From NCBI GenBank assembly GCA_036522835.1, contig DATDFB010000034.1, forward strand, positions 1 to 64,000: DNA of 64,000 nucleotides. The letters are read 5' to 3'. Shown here one piece after another: positions 27,370-35,764 of the stretch. The notes beneath the pieces are model-generated. The model did no database searches. It saw nothing but the letters and a program-made list of their open reading frames with translations, and was not told the origin of the DNA. Position numbers and translations under genes: made by a program. The first letter of the stretch is position 1. Each line of letters begins with the position of its first letter. Source of the stretch: DATDFB01 sp036522835. GTDB taxonomy: Bacteria > Acidobacteriota > Thermoanaerobaculia > Gp7-AA8.

Positions 27370-28014
27370 ATGAATTTCGATGAGCATCTGGCCGCGCTCG
27401 CCGCGTGCCGCCTCTGCCCGAACGTGCTCGGCGCGCCGGTCATCGGCGCCGTCGCCGGCGCGACGGTGATGCTCGTCGGGCAGGCGCCGGGACCGCGCGA
27501 GATGGAGCAGCGCCGCCCCTTCGCCTTCACCGCCGGCCGGCGCATGTTCGCCTGGTTCGAGCGCCTCGGCGTGAGCGAAGAGGAGTTCCGCGCGAGCGTG
27601 CACATGTGCGCGGTGATCCGCTGCTTTCCGGGACGCGATCCGAAGGCGGGCGGCGACCGCGTGCCGTCACCCGAGGAGATCGCAAACTGCGCCGGACACC
27701 TCGACCGCGAGATCGCGCTGCTCGCCCCGAAGCTGGTGATCGCGGTGGGGACGCTCGCGGCGGCGGCGCTGGGTGTCACCCCGAGCGTGAGCGAGGGGGC
27801 CCCTCGCTTCGCTCGGGGTGACACCAAGCTCAAGGACGTCGTCGGCCGCGTTCACCGCGTCAAGCGCGCCGGCAAGGCGTTCGACGTGGTCGTCCTACCG
27901 CATCCCTCGGGACGCTCGACGTGGACGAACAAGCCGGAGAATGCCGCCCTGCTGCAGCGGTCGCTCGAGCTGATCGGCGCGCACGCGGCGTGGCGGAAGA
28001 CGTTTCAGAAATGA
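27370..28014 (+). CDS. Uracil-DNA glycosylase superfamily protein (family 4/5-like)
   Basis: 214 residues from ATG 27370. ACRLCPNVLG holds the Cys pair of the Fe-S-type glycosylases. MLVGQAPGPREMEQRRPFAF is the catalytic motif 1, HMCAVIRCFPGRDP adds further Cys, and VVVLPHPSGRSTW is motif 2 with its His. It removes uracil from DNA in base excision repair. A palindrome (27772-27826) is inserted in frame, adding about 18 residues (TPSVSEGAPRFARGD) just before the final domain part. No ribosome site is visible upstream; translation may be leaderless. Confidence 0.85.
   Translation: MNFDEHLAALAACRLCPNVLGAPVIGAVAGATVMLVGQAPGPREMEQRRPFAFTAGRRMFAWFERLGVSEEEFRASVHMCAVIRCFPGRDPKAGGDRVPSPEEIANCAGHLDREIALLAPKLVIAVGTLAAAALGVTPSVSEGAPRFARGDTKLKDVVGRVHRVKRAGKAFDVVVLPHPSGRSTWTNKPENAALLQRSLELIGAHAAWRKTFQK
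27772..27826. repeat. Palindromic repeat in frame within the uracil-DNA glycosylase gene
   Basis: GGTGTCACCCCGAGC and GCGAGGGG are mirrored by CCCCTCGC and GCTCGGGGTGACACC, an almost perfect 55-bp hairpin. It keeps the frame open through both arms. Confidence 0.8.
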
Positions 28015-28173
28015 TCACTTCGTCGGCTCGTCCGACGCCTTCTGCTCGTCGAGCAACTTCTGCAGCTCGCGGCGCAACCGCACCGACTTCCGCACCGTCC
28101 AGATGTTGTACGCCGTCCAGGCGATGATCAGGACGAAGGAGACGGCGAGGAAGACGATGGCGCCGCCGTCCAT
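28015..28173 (-). CDS. Small single-pass membrane protein, 52 aa
   Basis: ATG 28173 directly abuts the stop of the upstream gene (28174). The product begins MDGGAIVFLAVSFVLIIAW, one membrane helix, then a charged cytoplasmic helix (VRKSVRLRRELQKLLDEQ). No family is recognised. It is the last gene of a four-gene operon (29684 to 28015). Confidence 0.6.
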   Translation of the reverse strand: MDGGAIVFLAVSFVLIIAWTAYNIWTVRKSVRLRRELQKLLDEQKASDEPTK

Positions 28174-28656
28174 CTATTTCTTCCGTGAATTCCAGGCCAT
28201 GCTCGGCGCGAACGCCTCGGGTTTCCCGGCCGGGGCGATGTCGACCTTCGCGGCCAGCACGCCGTTCGCGCCTAGGGTGTAGGTGAGGCGGGCGCGGTTC
28301 ACTCCGGGCATGGCGTCGCTCGTCAGCACGATCGTGTTCTTCGCCGGCGCCGTCACCTCGTAGCCGACGACGTAGCCGCTGCTGTCGTAGTACGCGGCGC
28401 GCAGGTGATCGCCGTACGGAAAGATCACCAGCAGGTCTTCGTGCTTCATGGGCTTGCCGCCGGCGCCCGGGATCGTCGCCCAGCTTTTGCGGAGGATGAC
28501 GTGATTGTCGAGCGCGCGCTCGAACGTGGCCGCGCCGCTGCCGCTGTCGGCGTTCCAGGTGCCGAGGAGGAAGGCGAGGCGGTTGAGATCGGGCGCGGCG
28601 GCGTGAATGGGGAGGGCGGCGAACAGGAGCAGACCGAGGAGCATCCGTCGAGTCAT
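28174..28656 (-). CDS. Secreted DUF1579-like beta-barrel protein
   Basis: 160 residues; signal peptide MTRRMLLGLLLFAALPIHA. The mature part (FLLGTWNADSGSGAATFERA, MKHEDLLVIFPYGDHLRAAY, MPGVNRARLTYT) resembles the lipocalin-like DUF1579 family, which begins with a GxW motif. No catalytic function is known. ATG overlaps the threonine aldolase stop (ATGA), so it is coupled to that gene. Confidence 0.6.
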   Translation of the reverse strand: MTRRMLLGLLLFAALPIHAAAPDLNRLAFLLGTWNADSGSGAATFERALDNHVILRKSWATIPGAGGKPMKHEDLLVIFPYGDHLRAAYYDSSGYVVGYEVTAPAKNTIVLTSDAMPGVNRARLTYTLGANGVLAAKVDIAPAGKPEAFAPSMAWNSRKK

Positions 28657-29684
28657 TGGGCACCTCCTCCGACAATCTTAGCCGCGAACGCATCGACATC
28701 CGCTTCCGTTGTGGCCCAGCCGGTCACGAGGCGATAGACGTCGTCGCCTAGGATTGGCCAGGCCGCGAATTGGAATCCATCCTCTTGCAAAGCATCGGCG
28801 AGCGCCGGCGCGAAGCGGACGAAGACGATGTTCGCGTCGACGCGGCGGACGATCTCGACGGGCGGCGCGATTCGATCGGCGAGACGCGCGGCCATGAGGT
28901 TCGCGTGGCGCGCGTGGCGCAGCCAGAGGCCGTCGGTCAGGTATGCCTCGAGCTGCGCGGAGAAGAAGCGCATCTTCGACGGACGATGGCCGCCGCGGTG
29001 GATGCGGATCGACAGCTCCTCGGCGAGCTCCTTGCGAAACAGGACGATGAGGTCGGCCGACATGGCGCCGTTCTTCGTCGCGCCGAAGGCGAGGGCGTCG
29101 ACGCCGGCGCGCCACGACATCTCCGCCGGCGAGGCGCCGCTCGCGGCGACGGCGTTGGCGAAGCGCGCGCCGTCCATCTGCACGCGGAGATTCGCCGATC
29201 TGGCAAGCTCGCCCAGGGCTTGCAGCTCCGCGACGGAGTAGACCGTGCCGGCTTCCGTCGCGTTCGTGATGCTGAGGCACGCCGGCACGGCCACGTCGCT
29301 CTTGCGCATCGACGCCAGCGCCTCGGCGACCGCGCCCGGAACGAGCTTGCCGTCCGCGCCGTCGATCGGCACGAGCTTCGCGCCGTTGCTGAAGAACGTG
29401 ACGGCACCGAGCTCTTCGCGCTCGATGTGCGCGTTCGCGTGACAGAACACCGCGCCCCACGGCGCCGTCAGCGCGGCGACGGAGAGGGCGTTGCCGGCGA
29501 TGCCGCTGAGGATCGGGAAGACTTCGACGTCGGTCTCGAAGATCTCGCAGCACTGCCGGCGCACGCGCGCGGTGATGTCGTCGCCGCCGTACGAGCTCAT
29601 CGAGCCGGCGTTCGCGCGCACGACCGCGTCGAGGATCTCCGGCGCGGCGGGCAAAACGTTGTCGGAACGAAAGTCTTGTGTCAC
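28653..29684 (-). CDS. ltaE: Low-specificity L-threonine aldolase
   Basis: 343 residues from GTG 29684. Fold-type I PLP enzyme: FRSDNVLPAAPEILDAVVRA at the start, AHIEREELGAV, VQMDGARFANAVAA (Asp for PLP) and the Lys motif AFGATKNGAMSADLIV. It cleaves L-threonine or L-allo-threonine to glycine and acetaldehyde. First gene of the operon leading into the DUF1579-like and small membrane proteins. A repeat hairpin lies just upstream (29707-29786) between it and the divergent GlmS-like gene. Confidence 0.9.
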   Translation of the reverse strand: MTQDFRSDNVLPAAPEILDAVVRANAGSMSSYGGDDITARVRRQCCEIFETDVEVFPILSGIAGNALSVAALTAPWGAVFCHANAHIEREELGAVTFFSNGAKLVPIDGADGKLVPGAVAEALASMRKSDVAVPACLSITNATEAGTVYSVAELQALGELARSANLRVQMDGARFANAVAASGASPAEMSWRAGVDALAFGATKNGAMSADLIVLFRKELAEELSIRIHRGGHRPSKMRFFSAQLEAYLTDGLWLRHARHANLMAARLADRIAPPVEIVRRVDANIVFVRFAPALADALQEDGFQFAAWPILGDDVYRLVTGWATTEADVDAFAAKIVGGGAQ

Positions 29685-29706
29685 GCGCGCTTCATACCAC
29701 GCCGCA

Positions 29707-29786
29707 CCGAGTCCTGAGTCCTGGTCCTGGGTCCTGAGTGTTGCGGCAACTCAGGACTCAGGACGCAGGACCCAGGACCCAGGACT
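29707..29786. repeat. Inverted repeat in the divergent intergenic region
   Basis: AGTCCTGAGTCCTGGTCCTG and following units are mirrored by CTCAGGACTCAGGACGCAGG and CCCAGGACCCAGG around TTGCGGCAA. The hairpin fills the space between the threonine aldolase start and the GlmS-like start, so both promoters must lie around or within it. Confidence 0.75.
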
Positions 29787-29806
29787 TGTACAATGCCGCG
29801 TCCTTC

Positions 29807-31807
29807 ATGTGCGGCGTGATCGGCTTCATCAGCGAAGCGCACCGCGATGACCTCGGCGTCGTCGCCGCGGAGCTCCTCAAGACCCTCGAGTACCGCGGCT
29901 ACGACTCCACCGGCGCGGCCGTGCAGGACTCCGGCGAATCGATCATCCTGCGCAAGGGCGTCGGCGCGCCGTCGGTGATGGTCGAGACGCTCGGCATCAC
30001 CGCGCTGGCCGGGTCGATCCTTTGCGGCCAGGTGCGCTGGGCGACGTTCGGTTCGGTCGACGACCTCAACGCGCAGCCGCACGAAGTCCGCTGCAAGACG
30101 CACATCTACGGCGCGCACAACGGCAACGTGACGAACTGCGACGACCTCAAGACATGGCTGACGGCGGAGGGACACGACGTCGTCTCCGATAACGACGGCG
30201 AGATGCTCGTGCACACGGTCGAGCACGAGCTCGCCGCCGCGTTGCGCGACGACGGCGGCGACCGCCGCGCCGCGATGCGCCGCGCGATCGTGAAGGCAGG
30301 CACGCGGCTGAAGGGCTCGTACGCCGCCGTGGTGGTCGATCCGGTCTCGCGCACGGTGTGGGCGATCAAGCAGGGCTCGAGCCTCTACTTCGGCCTCGGC
30401 GACGATTTCGCCATCGCCTCGTCGGATCTCTCCTCGGTGCTGAAGCTGACGCAGCTCCTCGTGCCGATGTCCGAGGGCGAGTTCGCCGAGTACACGGCGG
30501 CGGCGCACGCGCTCTACCGCGTGCGCGACGGCGCGCCGGTCGAGCGCGCGCCGGTGCGCAGCACGCTGCAGGCGAAGGACGCGGAGCTCTTGCCGCAGTT
30601 CCGCACGTTCATGGAGCAGGAGATCGACGCGCAGGACGAGACGTGCCGGCGCATCGCCGCGCTGTTCGACGCGGGAAGCGAGTTTCTGGCGTCGGCCGAC
30701 GCGGTGCTCGACGCTTTCCGCCATGCGCTCGCGCACAACGGCCGCGTCTTTTTCGTCTGCTGCGGCAGCTCGTATCACGCCGCACTCGCCGGCGCGGTCT
30801 TTTTCAACGAGCTCGCGCATGCGGAGATCGTCCCGGTGCTGCCGGGCGACTTCCGCGGCCGCTTCGCCGCGTCGCTGCGCCCGACCGACGTCGTCGTCGC
30901 GGTGAGCCAAAGCGGCGAGACGAAGGATCTGATCGACGTGATGAATCACGTCATCGCCACAGGACTCCCGATCCGCCGCATCGGCATCGTCAACAACGTC
31001 TCGTCGACGCTGGGGCAGGAGAAGTGCGACACGGTGCTGCCGCTGCGCTGCGGCCTGGAGATTGCGGTGCCGGCGACGAAGAGCTACATCAATCAACTGG
31101 CGATGATGTATGGCCTCGCGGCGCGCCTCGGCGGAGGCGCGGGCGCGCTCTCCGCGCTGCCGGCGCTGATCCGCGAGACGTTGACGACGACCACGGATGC
31201 CGTCGACGACGCCGCGCGCCTGCTCTATCTCAAGCCGAGCATGCACATCCTCGCCACGCGTCTCCTCGCCGTGGCGAAGGAGGGGGCGCTGAAGATCCGC
31301 GAGGTGGTGCTCAACCACACCGAGGGCTACGAGGCCTCGGAGTTCAAGCACGGCCCGAACACGATCCTCGGCGTGAACACGGTCTTCGGCATCGAGGCGG
31401 TGCTGCGCTACGCCGAGTCGCGCGACTTCGCCAGCCTGTACGAAGACTATCCGCTGATCTTCGTCACCGGCCCCGACGCCACCGACGTCGACCTGACGGT
31501 CTCGCAGATCAACACGCACAAGATCCGCGGCGCAACGTGCGTGATGATTGCCGAGGAGAACGCGGCGCTGCGGCAGGCGATCGCGAAGCCGCCGGCGGGC
31601 AATCCGTCGTATCAATCGGCATACATCGTCCTGCCGGCCACCGGCGACAACCTGATGACCGTGTTCACCGCGACGGTGGTCCTGCAGCGCCTGGCACTGC
31701 GGATGTCGGAGATGAAGGCGGAGTTCCTTGACGGCCTCGGCCTCGAGGACCACGGCGTGCACCCGGACGTGCCGAAGAACGTGAGCAAGTCGATCACGGT
31801 CGACTGA
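29807..31807 (+). CDS. GlmS-like glutamine-fructose-6-phosphate aminotransferase, variant glutaminase site
   Basis: 666 residues from ATG 29807, longer than typical GlmS (about 610). The N-terminal nucleophile is present (MCGVIGF), with LEYRGYDSTGAAV, RWATFG, AHNGNV and NDGEMLVH. Compared with E. coli GlmS, the residue after RWAT is Phe instead of His77, and NAQPH replaces NAHPH (His86 to Gln), while Arg73, Asn98, Gly99 and Asp123 equivalents remain. Two SIS domains follow (FVCCGSSYHAALAG, SQSGETKDLID, ASEFKHGPNTIL) with the C-terminal KSITVD. It could be the cell's GlmS or a paralogue with altered amino donor or sugar. Confidence 0.85.
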   Translation: MCGVIGFISEAHRDDLGVVAAELLKTLEYRGYDSTGAAVQDSGESIILRKGVGAPSVMVETLGITALAGSILCGQVRWATFGSVDDLNAQPHEVRCKTHIYGAHNGNVTNCDDLKTWLTAEGHDVVSDNDGEMLVHTVEHELAAALRDDGGDRRAAMRRAIVKAGTRLKGSYAAVVVDPVSRTVWAIKQGSSLYFGLGDDFAIASSDLSSVLKLTQLLVPMSEGEFAEYTAAAHALYRVRDGAPVERAPVRSTLQAKDAELLPQFRTFMEQEIDAQDETCRRIAALFDAGSEFLASADAVLDAFRHALAHNGRVFFVCCGSSYHAALAGAVFFNELAHAEIVPVLPGDFRGRFAASLRPTDVVVAVSQSGETKDLIDVMNHVIATGLPIRRIGIVNNVSSTLGQEKCDTVLPLRCGLEIAVPATKSYINQLAMMYGLAARLGGGAGALSALPALIRETLTTTTDAVDDAARLLYLKPSMHILATRLLAVAKEGALKIREVVLNHTEGYEASEFKHGPNTILGVNTVFGIEAVLRYAESRDFASLYEDYPLIFVTGPDATDVDLTVSQINTHKIRGATCVMIAEENAALRQAIAKPPAGNPSYQSAYIVLPATGDNLMTVFTATVVLQRLALRMSEMKAEFLDGLGLEDHGVHPDVPKNVSKSITVD

Positions 31808-31852
31808 AGCGGCATTTCGGTTGCAATTCCTTCCATCGAAAGGAGCTCTTCG

Positions 31853-32035
31853 ATGGCAGGCAAACGGGAGCTGATCGAGCCGCACAGCGGCGACAAACGC
31901 TACGTACGGCGGGACGCGCAGGGACGTTTCAGCGAGGTCGACGACGTCGGCCGCTCGCTGACGCAGGACCGGCGGCGCCACGCGAAGACATCGTCGAAGC
32001 CGGGCTACGGCGACCGCGGCGACCGCAAGCGGTAA
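31853..32035 (+). CDS. Small charged protein, 60 aa
   Basis: ATG 31853 follows AAAGGAGCTCTTCG, a strong ribosome site. The product is strongly basic and probably disordered (MAGKRELIEPHSGDKRYVRR, DDVGRSLTQDRRRHAKT). Similar short proteins with the EPHxGDKRYVRR pattern are familiar from many soil bacteria as conserved hypotheticals. A nucleic-acid or stress role is conceivable but unproven. Confidence 0.75.
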   Translation: MAGKRELIEPHSGDKRYVRRDAQGRFSEVDDVGRSLTQDRRRHAKTSSKPGYGDRGDRKR

Positions 32036-32083
32036 CGGTTTTCTTTTCGACGATCGCGTGTCTCATCCAGCCAGGAGGCTGCG

Positions 32084-32803
32084 ATGAGAAAGAGTTTGAT
32101 GACGGCAATGGCGCTCGCGCTCGTCTGCGCGAGCGCCTCCGCGTCGATGGAGGTGCTGGTCGAGGGCGCCCCCGTCCGCGAATACCACCACAACGGCACG
32201 GTCTACATCGAGGCGCTGCGCGGACGCGACTTCTCGATCCGCCTGTCGAATCCGACACCGTACCGCGTCGCGGTGGCGCTGTCGGTCGACGGCCTGAATA
32301 CGATCGACGCGCGCCACACCAGCGCCTGGAGCGCGCGCAAGTGGGTGCTCGACCCGTGGGAGTCGACGGTGATCTCCGGCTGGCAGGTCGACATGGGCAC
32401 GGCGCGCCGCTTTTTCTTCACCGGCGAGCGCAACTCCTACGGCGCCGCGCTCGGCCAGACGCAGAACCTCGGCGTGATCGAAGCGGTGTTCTACCGCGAG
32501 CGGCCGCGCCGCCGCGACGCGAAGGTGGCGCCGCCGTCCCCGCCGGCGAGCGGGTCGGCCGCCGCGCCGAGGGAGATGGAGTCGAACAAGGGGATGGCGG
32601 ACGAGTACGCGGCCACCGGCATGGGCGAGCGCGACCGCCACGAAGTCGAAGCCGTCGACATCGATCTCGACTCGACGCCCATCGCCTCCGCGCGCGTCCG
32701 CTACGAGTTCCGCCCGCAGCTCGTGAGGTTGGGCGTGCTGCTGGAGCCGTCGCCGCTCGAGCGCCGGGAGGGGGCGCGGGGGTTCTGTCCGGAGCCGCGG
32801 TGA
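32084..32803 (+). CDS. Secreted protein of unknown function, 239 aa
   Basis: ATG 32084 behind CAGGAGG; signal peptide RKSLMTAMALALVCASASA. A conserved-looking beta region (GTVYIEALRGRDFSIRLSNP, LSVDGLNTIDARHTSAW, WVLDPWESTVISGWQV) is followed by a Pro/Ala/Glu-rich linker and a short C-terminal strand region. The pattern recalls a family of exported proteins in acidobacteria and myxobacteria. No catalytic motif is visible. Confidence 0.65.
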   Translation: MRKSLMTAMALALVCASASASMEVLVEGAPVREYHHNGTVYIEALRGRDFSIRLSNPTPYRVAVALSVDGLNTIDARHTSAWSARKWVLDPWESTVISGWQVDMGTARRFFFTGERNSYGAALGQTQNLGVIEAVFYRERPRRRDAKVAPPSPPASGSAAAPREMESNKGMADEYAATGMGERDRHEVEAVDIDLDSTPIASARVRYEFRPQLVRLGVLLEPSPLERREGARGFCPEPR

Positions 32804-32805
32804 TG

Positions 32806-32862
32806 TGGAGTGCGCCGGCCATGCCGGCGCTGTGAGTGCGGCGGCATGGCCGCCGCACTCCA
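32806..32862. repeat. TGGAGTGCGGCGGC-type palindrome pair
   Basis: TGGAGTGCGCCGGCCATGCC and a mirrored GGCATGGCCGCCGCACTCCA. Members or halves of this family also lie at 39327-39342, 45817-45841, 51365-51421, 56242-56298 and 60116-60140. The remaining sequence to 33008 holds an open stretch (LPFETSERTIVIVKDAW, ending TAA at about 33000) that may be a gene remnant, but it has no start. Confidence 0.8.
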
Positions 32863-33008
32863 TAATGCCGCGTCTGCGGCTCCGAGCTTCGCGCGATTCA
32901 GACGAATCTGCCGTTCGAGACCTCCGAGCGCACGATCGTGATCGTCAAAGACGCGTGGAGGAGATGCGCGCGCGCGCTCGAAATAGTTCCCTTCGCCGCG
33001 TAAATGGC

Positions 33009-33040
33009 GTGGAGGACAGGCAAGAGTGCCTGTCCTCCAC
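33009..33040. terminator. Perfect 14-bp hairpin downstream of the cadherin-like gene
   Basis: GTGGAGGACAGGCA is mirrored by TGCCTGTCCTCCAC around AGAG, 7 bp beyond the stop of the minus-strand gene at 33047. It is related to the hairpins at 8968 and 13157. A terminator role is plausible but no T-run is present. Confidence 0.5.
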
Positions 33041-33046
33041 TGAGCG

Positions 33047-35428
33047 TTACTGTTTCGGGCCGATGGTCGGACCGTCGCCGACGACAAAGTACCCCGCCGG
33101 CACACCGCTCGCCTGACACTGCGCCGCGGCGGCTGCCGCGGCGGCATTCACGGCGTTGACGTCCGCCGCGCTGTTGCTCTTCGGCACGACGACGGGAACG
33201 CAGCGGCGGGTCGTGTTCAGCGATGGATCCGTGGCCGTCACGACGATGAGATAGACGCGGCCGTCGCCGGTGGCGTTGCGCTCGGCGCGGAGGCGCAGCG
33301 ACCCGGCGGCGTCGGGCGACTGATCGCCGTTGGCCGGCGTGACGTCGTCCTCCTTGCTGAAGACGCCCGCGAAGGCAACGCTCGCGGAGCCGCTGTTGTC
33401 CGTTGCGCTGAAGGTCAGGCCGACGTCGACGAGGTCGTGATTCGGCGGCCAGAGCAGGCCGGTCGTCACCGAGGCCGAAAGCGCCGGCGGCTCGGTGTCG
33501 CGCACCGTGATCGTCACCGTCGCCGCAGCGGAGTCGACCGTGCCGTCGTTCGCCTGGTACGTGAACGTGTCGGTGCCGGTGAAGTGCAGATTCGGCGTGT
33601 AGGTGAAGCCGCCGTTCGCGCTGCCCGACACCGTCCCGTGCGACGCCGGCGTGTAGTGCACGGCCGTCAGCGCGTCACCATCGACATCCGTGTCGTTCGC
33701 CAGCACTCCCGGCGCCGTGACCGTCAGCGTCGTGTCCTGATCCATTGCGTACGCGTCGGCGTTCGCCACCGGCGGATCGTTCACATTCGTCACCGTGACA
33801 TGCACCGTGGCCGAGGCCGTGCCGCCGTTTCCGTCGCCGATCGTGTAGGTGAAAGTGTCGCTGCCGAAGAAATTCGCGTTGGGCGTGTAGCTGACCGATG
33901 ACGCCGTGAACGTGACCGAGCCGTGCGCTCCCTGAGTGACCGCCGTGACGGTGAGCGTGTCGCCGTCGACGTCGCTGTCGTTCGCCAGCACGTTCACCGC
34001 ATTCGCGCCACTGTCCTCAGCGATGGTCGTCGAGTCGTCGACCGCACTCGGCGGATCTTCGACGTTCAGCACCGTTATGCTGACCGTGGCCGTGTCGGTG
34101 CCGCTGTGGCCGTCGTCGATCGTGTAGGTAAAGGAGTCGGTGCCTTGGAAGTTCGGATTCGGCGTGTAGCTGACGGACGACGCGCTGAACGTCACCGATC
34201 CGTGCGCGCCCTGCGTCACGGCCGTGATCGTGAGCGTGTCGCCGTTCGCGTCCGTGTCATTTGCAAGGACGTTGATCGCGTTCGCGCCGCTGTCCTCCGT
34301 CACTGTCGCCATGTCGTCGACCGCGTCGGGCGGCGAGTTGCTGCATGCCACCTGCCCCTCGAACGCGCCGACGTCCGCACCGTCGCCGCCCGTCGCATTC
34401 GCGATCGTGGCGTCGTCGCACGGCCGGGTCATGCCGCGCTGGTCGGTCGTCTCGCCGCTGCTGTTGCCTTGGTCAATGGCGATGCTTCCGGCGAGGAGCG
34501 CGTGCGTCGGCGTCGTGCCGCCGTTGTTCTGCAGCGGCCCGAGTGCGACAGAGGCGTCGCTGACGCCGAGCTGGTCGGCCGTCGCGGCGGCCATCGAGCC
34601 GGTGCCGAGCGCGCCGACGACGTTGTAGCCGTTGCTGGTGATCGTGCCGTCGACGTTCGGCGCCGACGTGCCGCTGTTGCCGGCCACGATGCTGTTGCGC
34701 AGCGTGATCGTGCCGCCGGCGTTCTTCACCGCGCCGCCGCTGTTCGCGGTGATGGTGCTGTTCTTGACGTTGACGGTGCTGCTGCCGTCGGCGAGCACGG
34801 CGCCGGCGGACGTCGTGGCGGTGTTGCCGCTGATCGTCGAGTTGACGATGTTCACGATCGCGCCGTTCGTCGCGTAGATCGCCGCGCCGCTCACCGCGTG
34901 CGAGCCGGAGATCGTGCAGTTGATGAGGTTCAGCGTGGCGTGGTTGACGAGGATGGCGCCGCCGCTGCCCGACACCGAGCCGTGGACGATGTTGAGGTTC
35001 TGCAATGTGACGACGACGCCCGCAGCGCCGGCGGGGTTGATGTGGAAGATGCGGTCGAGCGACGCGGCGTCGATGGTCATGCCGGTGTCGGGGCCGACGA
35101 TGGTCAGCGACTGGGTGATGTCCATGTCGCCGGTGAGCACGCCGTCCTCGCCGGCGCCCGGGAGCTCGAAGGTGATGGTGTTGAAGTAGGTGAGGAAGCT
35201 GATGGAGTCGGCGCCGCTGCCGGCGGCGCACTGCGGATATGGTGCACTGTCGGCGTTGGCGTTGCCGATGGCTTTGCGCAGCGTGCAGTGGTTGACGTCG
35301 GGGCGTTCGGGCGGCCCGAGGAGCGTGTCCTGCGGACCTTCGACTTGGAGATCGGTGGCGAAGAGTGCGGGAGCGATGACCAGGAACAGGGCAATGGCAA
35401 GACCCGATAGAGAGCGGTTCGGGCGCAT
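33047..35428 (-). CDS. Large secreted beta-helix and tandem cadherin-like (Ig_7/VCBS) repeat protein
   Basis: 793 residues with a signal peptide (LAIALFLVIAPALFA). Residues about 45-340 show the CTLRKAIGNANAD start and parallel beta-helix pattern (LQNLNIVHGSVSGSGGAILV, NSTISGN repeats). From about 365, three tandem domains of about 95 residues follow (NVLANDTDANGDTLTITAVT; QGAHGSVTFSASSVSYTPNP; SDTFTYTIGDGNGGTASATV). A final beta domain (LLWPPNHDLVDVGLTFSATD) closes it. Such proteins are surface or secreted adhesins or polymer binders. No anchor or sorting signal is seen. Single-gene unit with a good hairpin after the stop. Confidence 0.85.
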   Translation of the reverse strand: MRPNRSLSGLAIALFLVIAPALFATDLQVEGPQDTLLGPPERPDVNHCTLRKAIGNANADSAPYPQCAAGSGADSISFLTYFNTITFELPGAGEDGVLTGDMDITQSLTIVGPDTGMTIDAASLDRIFHINPAGAAGVVVTLQNLNIVHGSVSGSGGAILVNHATLNLINCTISGSHAVSGAAIYATNGAIVNIVNSTISGNTATTSAGAVLADGSSTVNVKNSTITANSGGAVKNAGGTITLRNSIVAGNSGTSAPNVDGTITSNGYNVVGALGTGSMAAATADQLGVSDASVALGPLQNNGGTTPTHALLAGSIAIDQGNSSGETTDQRGMTRPCDDATIANATGGDGADVGAFEGQVACSNSPPDAVDDMATVTEDSGANAINVLANDTDANGDTLTITAVTQGAHGSVTFSASSVSYTPNPNFQGTDSFTYTIDDGHSGTDTATVSITVLNVEDPPSAVDDSTTIAEDSGANAVNVLANDSDVDGDTLTVTAVTQGAHGSVTFTASSVSYTPNANFFGSDTFTYTIGDGNGGTASATVHVTVTNVNDPPVANADAYAMDQDTTLTVTAPGVLANDTDVDGDALTAVHYTPASHGTVSGSANGGFTYTPNLHFTGTDTFTYQANDGTVDSAAATVTITVRDTEPPALSASVTTGLLWPPNHDLVDVGLTFSATDNSGSASVAFAGVFSKEDDVTPANGDQSPDAAGSLRLRAERNATGDGRVYLIVVTATDPSLNTTRRCVPVVVPKSNSAADVNAVNAAAAAAAAQCQASGVPAGYFVVGDGPTIGPKQ

Positions 35429-35455
35429 GACGATCCTCCTCCGAGGCCGCCAACG

Positions 35456-35740
35456 TTATGTTCGGTTGCGCAGAGCTTCTGTGACCTGCCGCACGATTTC
35501 GCCCGCATCCGCGCCCAAAGCCTCGGCGATCTGCACGAGCTCGATGACGTCGAGCCTGCGCGTGCCGTTCTCGATCTTGGAGAGGTACGACGCGGGCATG
35601 CCGAGGCGCGCGGCGAGATCGGACTGCTTGACGCCGGCGCGCTCGCGAACGTGCGTCAGGACATCGCCGAGGATGCGCAGCTCCGCGGCGAGCTTGGTCT
35701 TTGTCGAGACGCGGTCGCTGCCGCCGTGGCGCGCGGGCAT
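35456..35740 (-). CDS. XRE-family helix-turn-helix regulator
   Basis: 94 residues from ATG 35740. The HTH is clear: LTHVRERAGVKQSDLAARLG, MPASYLSKIENGTRRLDVIE, with IAEALGADAGEIV closing the domain. Short stand-alone XRE regulators often control their neighbours. It is divergent from the 128-residue gene at 35765, only 24 bp away, so a shared control region is likely. Confidence 0.85.
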   Translation of the reverse strand: MPARHGGSDRVSTKTKLAAELRILGDVLTHVRERAGVKQSDLAARLGMPASYLSKIENGTRRLDVIELVQIAEALGADAGEIVRQVTEALRNRT

Positions 35741-35764
35741 GCGCGTTAGTATGATGCGCGACCC

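Noticed and set aside
29681..31981. A 766-codon frame antisense to the GlmS-like gene
   Set aside because: Shadow frame with biased composition.
32863..33008. Gene between the 32806 palindrome and the hairpin at 33009
   Set aside because: A 39-codon open stretch looks protein-like but has no start and no recognisable family; at most a remnant.
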